Part shown: one piece after another, positions 1 through 5,890 of the stretch
Numbering within the stretch: the stretch's first letter is position 1
Layout: each line of letters starts with the position of its first letter
From: Lachnospiraceae bacterium UBA2860
GTDB taxonomy: Bacteria > Bacillota > Clostridia > Lachnospirales > Lachnospiraceae
DNA: 14,305 bases
Assembly: GCA_002350625.1 (NCBI GenBank)
Contig: DEFE01000048.1
Coordinates: 17,225-31,529, forward strand
Reading direction: 5' to 3'
Notes under the pieces: model-generated
What the model saw: the letters and a program-made list of their open reading frames with translations, nothing else
Database searches by the model: none
Told to the model about the DNA's origin: nothing
Translations under genes and position numbers: made by a program

Positions 1-500
1 ACCATGATCTTCTGGTCGCTCTCGTTGTCGAGGCCGTAAGCAAGCGCCGCTGCCGTCGGCTCGTTAATAATTCTCTTGACGTCGAGGCCCGCGATCTTGC
101 CGGCGTCCTTAGTCGCCTGGCGCTGCGCGTCGTTGAAATACGCCGGAACCGTGATGACCGCTTCCGTGACCTTCTCGCCCAGATAGCTCTCAGCGTCGCT
201 CTTCAGCTTCTGCAGAATCATCGCGGAGATTTCCTGCGGCGTATAGCTCTTTCCGCCCGCAGTGACCTTCTCGCTCGTGCCCATTTTTCTCTTAATGGAA
301 GAAATGGTGTTTTCCGAATTCGTGACGGCCTGTCTCTTGGCCGGCTCGCCGACAAGTCTCTCACCTGTCTTCGTAAATGCCACGACCGACGGCGTGGTTC
401 TCACGCCTTCCGCGTTCGTGATGACGGTCGGCTGACCGCCTTCCATAACGGCTACACAGCTGTTGGTTGTGCCCAGATCGATACCGATAATCTTGCTCAT
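1..500 (-). CDS. dnaK: Chaperone protein DnaK (Hsp70), N-terminal part, truncated by window edge
   Basis: The ATP-dependent Hsp70 chaperone folds and refolds cytosolic proteins with GrpE and DnaJ. The visible 166 residues belong to the N-terminal ATPase domain. They begin with the phosphate-binding signature IGIDLGTTNS (about residues 5-14). The SIKRKMG segment follows, whose Lys matches the catalytic Lys70 of E. coli DnaK. Then come the conserved VTVPAYFNDAQRQATKDAG stretch and the INEPTAAALAYGLD stretch near residue 150. The ATG start (498-500) has a strong Shine-Dalgarno site, AAGGAG, nine bases upstream. It lies 53 nt after the grpE stop, and no promoter or second CIRCE is visible in that gap, so it should be the third gene of the hrcA operon. 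The remaining three quarters of the protein, and probably dnaJ, lie outside the window. Identification is certain. Confidence 0.98.
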   Translation of the reverse strand, partial: MSKIIGIDLGTTNSCVAVMEGGQPTVITNAEGVRTTPSVVAFTKTGERLVGEPAKRQAVTNSENTISSIKRKMGTSEKVTAGGKSYTPQEISAMILQKLKSDAESYLGEKVTEAVITVPAYFNDAQRQATKDAGKIAGLDVKRIINEPTAAALAYGLDNESDQKIM

Positions 501-553
501 AGTTTGTTCTCCTTCCTTATCTCACCGCTGATAAAAGCAGTCTGTTTTCTTAA

Positions 554-1339
554 TCAGTTCGCGACCTTGACCATGGCGTGTCTGACCACGGTGTCGCGAT
601 AAGTATATCCTTTCAGCAGTTCCTCCGCGACGACGTTCTCTCCGAGGCTCTCGTCCTCGACATGCATCACCGCGTTGTGCAGGTTCGGATCGAAGCTCTG
701 TCCTTCGGCTTCGATCGGCTTCACGCCGATGTCATCCAGCGCCTTTACAAACTGCTTCAGAATCTTGTCCATTCCCTCCGCTACCGGATCGTCTCTCCCC
801 TCCTCCGGTATGGCGGCCATGCCTCTTTCGAGGTTGTCAAGCACCGGCAGGATCTTTGTCATCACATCCTTGACGGCGTAGCTGTAGAGATCAGACTTTT
901 CCTTCTCTGTCCGCTTCCGGAAGTTTTCATATTCGGCGAGCGTCCGCATGTAGCGGTCTGTCAGGGAAGCCAGCTCTTCTTCTTTTTTTGCCAGTTCTTT
1001 TTTCAGTCTGCGTCCGGGAAGCATCCCTTTTCCACCTTCTTCGGTTTCTGCTTCTATATCTTCTGCCGTCTCTGAAGGAGCGTCCCCGCTCTCCGGCGCT
1101 GTCTCTGCTTCAGCTTTCTCCGCCTGCGCATCTTCTGCCTGCGGCGCTTCCGCTTTTTCCGCCTGCGTATCTTCAGCCTGCGGCACTTCCGCATTTTCCG
1201 CCGGTGCATCTTCTGCCTGCAGTGCTTCCGCTTCCTCCGCCTGCGGCGCTTCCGCTTCTTCCGCCTGCAGTGCTTCCTCCTTCAGCTCTTCCCCATCCGT
1301 CAGGTCTTCGGCAGATCTGATCCTATCCTTATCGCTCAC
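554..1339 (-). CDS. grpE: Nucleotide exchange factor GrpE with a repetitive acidic N-terminus
   Basis: GrpE releases ADP from DnaK and so drives the Hsp70 cycle. The C-terminal half is canonical. A long helix contains YMRTLAEYENFRKRTEKEK, followed by VLDNLERGM and the beta-domain signature FDPNLHNAVMHVED, and the protein ends in VVRHAMVKVAN. A GTG start at 1337-1339 is chosen. It follows the hrcA stop by 4 nt and has GAGGA 11 nt upstream, giving 261 residues. An ATG 57 nt further upstream (1394-1396) would overlap hrcA by 53 nt and add a basic stretch (RRIRHGRKVRTVRK) unlike other GrpE N-termini. Residues about 25-79 are a low-complexity Gln-Ala-Glu repeat: two 8-residue units of type QAEEAEAP, then three 13-residue units of type QAEDAQAEKAEAP. 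This makes the protein about 60 residues longer than E. coli GrpE (197). Assignment is certain; the start is likely. Confidence 0.95.
   Translation of the reverse strand: MSDKDRIRSAEDLTDGEELKEEALQAEEAEAPQAEEAEALQAEDAPAENAEVPQAEDTQAEKAEAPQAEDAQAEKAEAETAPESGDAPSETAEDIEAETEEGGKGMLPGRRLKKELAKKEEELASLTDRYMRTLAEYENFRKRTEKEKSDLYSYAVKDVMTKILPVLDNLERGMAAIPEEGRDDPVAEGMDKILKQFVKALDDIGVKPIEAEGQSFDPNLHNAVMHVEDESLGENVVAEELLKGYTYRDTVVRHAMVKVAN
1103..1267 (-). repeat. In-frame tandem repeats encoding the acidic Gln-Ala-Glu tail of GrpE
   Basis: Two 24-bp units (1220-1267, QAEEAEAP and QAEEAEAL) are followed by three 39-bp units (1103-1219). The 39-bp units encode QAEDAPAENAEVP, QAEDTQAEKAEAP and QAEDAQAEKAEAE. 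All periods are multiples of three, so changes in copy number keep the grpE frame. The encoded region lies before the conserved GrpE helix and is predicted to be disordered and acidic. Confidence 0.85.
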
Positions 1340-1343
1340 TTTT

Positions 1344-2411
1344 CTAACTGTCCTCACTTTCCGTCCGTGCCGGATCCGTCTTATTTCCGAACACATCGCT
1401 TAATGTGGCCTTCACGGTCTTCAGGGACTTCATGACGTGCTCGTAGTCCATCCGCTTCGGCCCGATGATGCCGATGGTGCCCTTCATGCCGTCGCCGAGC
1501 TCGTAGGTCGCCGTGACGACGCTGCAGTCCTTCATGGATTCCACGGGGCTCTCATCGCCGATATAGACCTGGATGCCATTGCTCGTCTCATCCTCTTCCG
1601 CGCTCTTCACGAAGTCGGCGAGCACATCCTTCTCCTCGAGTGTGGAGATGAGGCGGCTTGCATTCTCCGAATCCGCCAGCTCCGGATACCGGAAGATATT
1701 GTTGGCGCCGCTCGTGTAGATCTGCATGTTCTCATCTGTCTCCGCCCGGATCACCTCGGCGATCGTATCGAGCACCTCGCTCACGATCTCGCTGTGGATG
1801 CCGGCCTCCTCCTTCACGTTGGAGATGAGGCCGAGATTGATCTCTCCGAGCGTGAGCCCGTTGAAGCGGGTGTTGAGCAGAAGGTTGAGCTTCAGGATCT
1901 GCTCGTCGTCGATGTCCTCCTTGAGATCGATCAGATGATTCTTCACGATGTTGCCGTCCACGACGACCACATTGAGCAGCTGTCTGGGCGCGACGCGTGA
2001 AAGCTGTATGAACTTGACCTTGTTCCCCTTATAGGACGGAGCCGACAGCATGGCCGTGTAGTTCGTGTTCGCAGCGAGCAGCCGCACGACCTGCTTGAGG
2101 ATCTCCTCCATGCGGTTCGTCTTGGCAATCATGAGCGAATTCATCGCCGTGACCTGCTCCGTTCTCTCCTCGACCAGACGGTCCACATACAGGCGGTACG
2201 CCTTATCCGTGGGAATACGTCCGGCGGACGTATGCGGCTGGATGATGAATCCCATCTCCTCGAGATCAGACATCTCGTTCCGGATCGTCGCCGAGCTCAG
2301 GTTCAGATCGGTATACTTCGAAATCGTCCTCGAACCCACCGGCTCCCCGGTCTTCAGATAGGTCTCAATGATTGCATTGAGTATGGTTGTTTTTCTAGCA
2401 TCCAGTTCCAA
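1344..2411 (-). CDS. hrcA: Heat-inducible transcription repressor HrcA
   Basis: HrcA binds CIRCE operators and represses class I heat-shock genes; GroEL normally keeps it active. The N-terminal winged-helix DNA-binding domain is clear: ILNAIIETYLKTGEPVGSRT, then LSSATIRNEMSDLEEMGFI and the strongly conserved QPHTSAGRIPTDKAYRLYVD (residues about 58-77). The GAF-like effector domain and inserted dimerization region follow. At 355 residues the length is normal for the family. No ATG or GTG fits the N-terminus. The start is TTG at 2409-2411, with AAAGGAAGG just upstream, giving MELDARK in agreement with known HrcA N-termini. It is the first gene of an hrcA-grpE-dnaK operon and sits 22 nt downstream of a perfect CIRCE element, so it should autorepress. 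The weak start codon may keep repressor levels low. Identification is certain. Confidence 0.98.
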   Translation of the reverse strand: MELDARKTTILNAIIETYLKTGEPVGSRTISKYTDLNLSSATIRNEMSDLEEMGFIIQPHTSAGRIPTDKAYRLYVDRLVEERTEQVTAMNSLMIAKTNRMEEILKQVVRLLAANTNYTAMLSAPSYKGNKVKFIQLSRVAPRQLLNVVVVDGNIVKNHLIDLKEDIDDEQILKLNLLLNTRFNGLTLGEINLGLISNVKEEAGIHSEIVSEVLDTIAEVIRAETDENMQIYTSGANNIFRYPELADSENASRLISTLEEKDVLADFVKSAEEDETSNGIQVYIGDESPVESMKDCSVVTATYELGDGMKGTIGIIGPKRMDYEHVMKSLKTVKATLSDVFGNKTDPARTESEDS

Positions 2412-2433
2412 AATGCCTTCCTTTCTCCGGCTA

Positions 2434-2460
2434 TTAGCACTCGGTCTTTTAGAGTGCTAA
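2434..2460 (-). promoter_or_regulatory. CIRCE operator (HrcA binding site)
   Basis: A perfect 9-9-9 inverted repeat, TTAGCACTC-N9-GAGTGCTAA, matches the CIRCE consensus. It lies at or just after the predicted transcription start and 22 nt before the hrcA TTG start, so HrcA can block transcription of hrcA-grpE-dnaK. Confidence 0.98.
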
Positions 2461-2473
2461 TACCTTAGTACAG

Positions 2474-2502
2474 AATATACACCCGCACCTCCAGGATGTC
2501 AA
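2474..2502 (-). promoter_or_regulatory. Sigma-A promoter of hrcA-grpE-dnaK
   Basis: On the minus strand, TTGACA (2497-2502) is followed after exactly 17 bp by TATATT (2474-2479). Transcription should start near 2467, just ahead of the CIRCE element. The -35 box starts 4 bp after the T-run of the preceding terminator. Confidence 0.9.
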
Positions 2503-2505
2503 CAT

Positions 2506-2556
2506 AAAAAAACCGATTCACTTTCTTTTTTAATCACAGGAAGTGAACCGGTTTTT
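2506..2556 (-). terminator. Intrinsic terminator after the MotA/MotB-like operon
   Basis: The arms at 2541-2556 and 2508-2523 form a 16-bp stem with one mismatch around a 17-nt loop. On the minus strand it ends in a run of seven T (2506-2512). The A-rich outer end makes it potentially bidirectional. A separate perfect 9-bp GC hairpin, CCCGCACGG with a 3-nt loop (2561-2581), lies between the stop codon and this terminator. Together they insulate the upstream operon from the hrcA promoter. Confidence 0.9.
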
Positions 2557-2595
2557 CCGGCCCGCACGGCCTCCGTGCGGGTTCATATACATCTG

Positions 2596-3768
2596 TCAGG
2601 AATTCAGGATTTCTATCATCTGCTCCACCATCTCCTCGTCCTTCAGGCGGAACTTGACCTCCACGCGTCTCGACGCGTCCATGTTGATCGTTCCGTCTTC
2701 ATTATAGATGGGGTTGCTGTAGGAGCGCCCGTTGGCTGTGACAATATCGCGCAGCGTCTCCACGACGCCGGGGTCGATCACGCCGCCTTCATCTTCGAGG
2801 CAATACCTCGCGACGGCCAGCGCCCGCTGCTGCGAAATCTCAAGGTTGGTGAGGTAATCGCCGTCCGTGTCCGTATGTCCCTCGATGATCACCTCTGAGA
2901 CATAGTCCCGGAACTCCGGACTCAGCAGCACGTCAAAATACTGCGGCAGGAACTCCTGCAGGAATTCTTCGCCCTCCGGCCTCAGCTCCGACTCATTGAA
3001 GTCGAAGAGGACGTTGGAGTCAAACATGATCGCGCCCGTCTTCGCGTCGACAGACACGGTCGCCGTGCCCTCGAAAGCCTGTCGCAGCGCCTCGACAAGC
3101 TCCGCGCGGATACCGATCAGCTCCTGCATCTGCACCTGCTGGCTCTCGATCTGTCCCTGCTGCTCCTCCAGCTGCTGCGTCTGCGCGAGGAGCGCGGCCT
3201 GCTGTTCCTCCATCTGCTTCTGCTGGCTGGAGAGCTGTGCGGCCTGCGCGTCAAGAAGCTGCTGCTGACTGATCAGCTGCTCGCTCTGCGCGTCGACCGT
3301 GGACTGCTTCTCCTCGAGGGCCTTCTGCTGGACCGCGGCCGCCTTCTGCTGTTCCTCAAGCTGCTTCTTCTGGCTCTCTAGGGTTGTCTGCTGCGTCTCC
3401 AGCTGCGTCTGCGCCGAGGAGAGCTTTGTCTTCTGCTCTTCCAGCTCTTTCTGCTGGCTGAGGAGCGCCGTCTGCTGGGTCGTCAGGGTCTTCTCCTGCT
3501 CCTTCAGCGTCGCCTCCTGCTCGGCCAGTGTCGCCTCCTGTTCGGCCAGCGTCTCCTCCTGGGTCTCCATGCGCGTCGCCTGCGACTCCAGCGTCTCCTG
3601 CTGCGCTTTCAGCTGTCTCGCGTCTTCCTCGTACTGAAGCCTCGACTGCATCATCGTGAAGGAGATGATGATCACAAACATAAGAAGCAGGCCGGCCATC
3701 ATGTCGGAATAAGACAGCCAGTAGGAGACTTCCTCGTCTTCTCTTCGTTTTTTTCTTCTTCCCGCCAT
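2596..3768 (-). CDS. MotB/OmpA-family stator protein with long heptad-repeat linker (ZorB-like)
   Basis: Probable single-pass membrane protein that pairs with the adjacent MotA-like subunit as an ion-driven stator. Visible in order: a basic cytoplasmic N-terminus (MAGRRKKRR); one membrane helix (about residues 20-40) beginning YSDMMAGLLLMF, where Asp22 sits where MotB and ZorB carry their ion-binding Asp; 24 uninterrupted heptads (residues 52-219), with Leu or Met at position 2 and Gln at position 5 in almost every unit; and a C-terminal OmpA/MotB peptidoglycan-binding domain (about 245-375). That domain carries IIEGHTDTDGDY, then NLEISQQRALAVARYCL and finally ASRRVEVKFR, including the Asp and Arg that contact diaminopimelate in OmpA. 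The ATG has GGGGAAG seven bases upstream and follows its partner's stop by 35 nt. The MotB/OmpA architecture is sure. A link to Zorya ZorB is by resemblance only. Flagellar MotB is unlikely because no flagellar genes are near and the linker is far too long. Confidence 0.88.
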   Translation of the reverse strand: MAGRRKKRREDEEVSYWLSYSDMMAGLLLMFVIIISFTMMQSRLQYEEDARQLKAQQETLESQATRMETQEETLAEQEATLAEQEATLKEQEKTLTTQQTALLSQQKELEEQKTKLSSAQTQLETQQTTLESQKKQLEEQQKAAAVQQKALEEKQSTVDAQSEQLISQQQLLDAQAAQLSSQQKQMEEQQAALLAQTQQLEEQQGQIESQQVQMQELIGIRAELVEALRQAFEGTATVSVDAKTGAIMFDSNVLFDFNESELRPEGEEFLQEFLPQYFDVLLSPEFRDYVSEVIIEGHTDTDGDYLTNLEISQQRALAVARYCLEDEGGVIDPGVVETLRDIVTANGRSYSNPIYNEDGTINMDASRRVEVKFRLKDEEMVEQMIEILNS

Positions 3769-3803
3769 ATCGATACTTCCCCTTATCGGACGCCGCCGTC
3801 TCC

Positions 3804-5627
3804 TTACGACTCGCTCACCTGTGCTCTCAGTTCACGGCGAAGCTGGTCCATCGAGCGAACCATCGCCGCCGTCTCCCTCGCCATGAGGTCAAAGGATTTC
3901 TGCATCCCCTCATAAGCGTCCGATACCACCTGCGGCACCTTGTTCGTCGCATTTTCGATGCGCGAAGCGGTCGCATTGAGCTGCCCGATGATCCGCATGA
4001 GGCTCTTGTCATAGGCTTCGAGCGTCGCGTTCAGCGAGCTCACCAGCTGATTGTTGAGATTCGATGTCGCGCTCACGATGCTCTGCGTATTGTCGCTGAG
4101 CGTCGTATTCACGCTGCCGGCCGAGCGGAGCATGCCGTTCACCTGCGACTGCGCGCTCCTCGTCAGCGTGTCGGAGATCTCCGCCGCGCTTTTTGCGAGG
4201 GCTGCATTCGCCGCCGCCGTGCTCTCGCGCATCTCGCGGTTCGTCTCACGAAGCGAGGCAAATGCCTCCTCCATATTCGCCTTCGCCTCCGAGGACACTT
4301 TGCTGTCCATCTCCTGCAGAATTCTCAGCTGTTCCGCCATCTCGTTGCTGTACCTTGTCGAGGAGTCGCTGATCTCGCGCGTGTACTCCACGAACTGGTT
4401 CATGTACTTCTGCTGTTCCTTCGTCTCCTCCGTCATGGCCCTGAGCTCCGTCTCCATCGCGGAAAGCGTCCCGCTCATTGCCTCGTTCATGCGGTTCATC
4501 CACTGGACGTACTGCGACATCTCTTCCATAATTGTATGCTGCAGCTCGCCCGCTTCCGAGAAGTCGCGCGACATCCGCCCGATCTCCGTCAGGCAGCTGC
4601 GCATATACTCCCGGTTCTCCTTCTCCCACTTGGCGCTCTCTTCCATCGTGTGCTGCAGGTCCGTGAAGGCGCCGTTCAGCGAGCGGTTCATCTCCGCGAT
4701 GAATTTCTCCACGATCGCGTTGACGCCGTCGACCTGCGCCCGGCTCGCGACATACGCGAATTTCTCGATCGTGTCGTTCATGCGGTTCATCTGCGGCGTC
4801 ATGATCTCGTTCACGCGTTCCCCGACGACCCGCGAGAAGTTGGTACCGATTTCGGTCATGCCGTCCGCGAGCGTCTTCTGGAAGACGAGCATCTGGCGCT
4901 GGCTCTCGTTTTTCGTATCCGGCACCACATAGTGCTCATACGCGTCGAGGAACTTCTCCATCGCCTCGCCGGCTTCGTCGATCTTGTTCTTATAGATGAA
5001 GCTGAAGATGAGCGAGAACACCATGCCGTAGATCGAGGTGTGGAAAGCCACCTTGATGCCCTGGATCAGCGGGGAGATGCTTCGCGTGATCTGATCGGCG
5101 CTGCCCGTATTGAACTGCTGGAGGCCCAGTGTAAGGCCGATAAAGGTGCCGAGAATACCGAGTCCCGTGAGCGTCCCGCTCACAAGGTTAAGGACGTTGC
5201 GCCGGATCGTGTCATCGATGAGCTCCTGGTTGATGTAGTCCTCGATGTCGCAGCGGAACACGTCGCCGGAGAGAAGTTCAAGTCTCTCGATCTCCGCGCG
5301 GTACTCCGAGTAGCGCTTTCTGAGCGTGTCTTCGGAGAAGAGATTATCCTTGTTCTCATAATACTTCCACAGATACTGTCTCTTCATGCCGAAGTCGTCG
5401 CGGATATTGTCCGTCGCGTCCTTAAGATCCTCGATCATGTGGTCGATGCGGGCAAAGCGGCTGAACGCATAAGCGAACAGAATGAGGACAATCAGAAACA
5501 GTGCCCCGCTTACGATCACATTGGACAATTCGATGGATTCGGCCGTCAGATTGAGATAGACGCAGACCGCCGCCATGATCAAATAGATCAGGATGAGTGT
5601 GAATTTCGAACGAAAGATCCCTCTCAT
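3804..5627 (-). CDS. MotA/TolQ/ExbB-family proton channel protein with long cytoplasmic tail (ZorA-like)
   Basis: Probable ion-channel subunit that surrounds the helix of the downstream MotB-like partner. Counted from the chosen ATG (607 residues), membrane segments lie near 9-27, 33-58, 145-172 and 192-212. The third contains LGILGTFIGLTLGL and the fourth VAFHTSIYGMVFSLIF. Their Thr residues (about 161 and 197) match the pore-lining Thr of TolQ/ExbB. Residues about 240-607 form a long, mostly helical, Met-, Gln- and Ser-rich tail of about 370 residues, predicted coiled coil, with no catalytic motif recognised. MotA and TolQ lack such a tail; ZorA of Zorya systems has one. The ATG at 5625-5627 has GGGGAGG 11 nt upstream. 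A GTG at 5666 would add 13 residues but has no ribosome-binding site. It forms an operon with the next gene (35-nt gap). The superfamily is secure; the ZorA relation is inference from architecture. Confidence 0.88.
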   Translation of the reverse strand: MRGIFRSKFTLILIYLIMAAVCVYLNLTAESIELSNVIVSGALFLIVLILFAYAFSRFARIDHMIEDLKDATDNIRDDFGMKRQYLWKYYENKDNLFSEDTLRKRYSEYRAEIERLELLSGDVFRCDIEDYINQELIDDTIRRNVLNLVSGTLTGLGILGTFIGLTLGLQQFNTGSADQITRSISPLIQGIKVAFHTSIYGMVFSLIFSFIYKNKIDEAGEAMEKFLDAYEHYVVPDTKNESQRQMLVFQKTLADGMTEIGTNFSRVVGERVNEIMTPQMNRMNDTIEKFAYVASRAQVDGVNAIVEKFIAEMNRSLNGAFTDLQHTMEESAKWEKENREYMRSCLTEIGRMSRDFSEAGELQHTIMEEMSQYVQWMNRMNEAMSGTLSAMETELRAMTEETKEQQKYMNQFVEYTREISDSSTRYSNEMAEQLRILQEMDSKVSSEAKANMEEAFASLRETNREMRESTAAANAALAKSAAEISDTLTRSAQSQVNGMLRSAGSVNTTLSDNTQSIVSATSNLNNQLVSSLNATLEAYDKSLMRIIGQLNATASRIENATNKVPQVVSDAYEGMQKSFDLMARETAAMVRSMDQLRRELRAQVSES

Positions 5628-5685
5628 GAGTGCTTTTGCCTCCCCTTTCCTAAACGCCAGACGCACATAAGGATGTTACCAATCT

Positions 5686-5715
5686 ACTATAGCCGGGTGA
5701 ACGTTCTGTGAACGT
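5686..5715 (-). promoter_or_regulatory. Possible promoter and palindromic operator ahead of the MotA/MotB-like operon
   Basis: On the minus strand TATAGT (5686-5691) could be a -10 box, with TTCACA (5707-5712) as a -35 box at a short 15-bp spacing. Over the -35 lies a perfect palindrome ACGTTC-TGT-GAACGT (5701-5715), and GTGAACGT occurs twice 11 bp apart (5697-5704 and 5708-5715). This is suggestive of a regulator site; promoter strength is uncertain. Confidence 0.45.
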
Positions 5716-5750
5716 CTTTATCCCGCGCTTCTTTCCGCGTTGTCTGTACC

Positions 5751-5890
5751 TTCTTGCACTGTGCTTTTCGCCCTTACTCAGTCTTTTCCTTCTTGCACTG
5801 TGCTTTCCGCCCTTGCTCAGTCTTTTCCTTCATGCACTGTGCTTTCCGCCCCTCTGGTTGCCTCTTCATGCATTATGCTTTTCCGCCCCT
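5751..5890. repeat. Degenerate 39-bp tandem repeat (minisatellite) downstream of uvrB
   Basis: Copies start at 5751, 5790, 5829 and 5865. Units 1 and 2 are 39 bp and differ at two positions. Unit 3 is 36 bp and shares its first half. Unit 4 is further diverged and contains the uvrB stop codon and last codons. Each of the first three copies holds the small palindrome GCACTGTGC. The 245-bp gap between uvrB and the next gene consists mostly of this repeat plus a possible promoter. Confidence 0.85.

Noticed and set aside
2596..5627. A complete Zorya anti-phage system
   Set aside because: Only the motor-like pair is present. No ZorC, ZorD, ZorE, ZorF or ZorG candidate lies on either side, and the flanks are core genes with no mobile-element signs. 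It is reported as a ZorAB-like orphan instead.
4536..5711. A 391-codon open frame on the plus strand
   Set aside because: Antisense shadow of the MotA-like gene; no ribosome-binding site or domain, and the His/Arg/Asp-rich composition is typical of antisense frames here.
5774..5869. A 31-codon frame in phase with uvrB after its stop
   Set aside because: It consists of repeat units only, has no good ribosome-binding site, and is explained by the 39-bp repeat. It is kept as part of the minisatellite finding.
5751..5890. A CRISPR array
   Set aside because: The 39-bp units are contiguous, with no unique spacers between them, and they decay rapidly; there are no cas genes.
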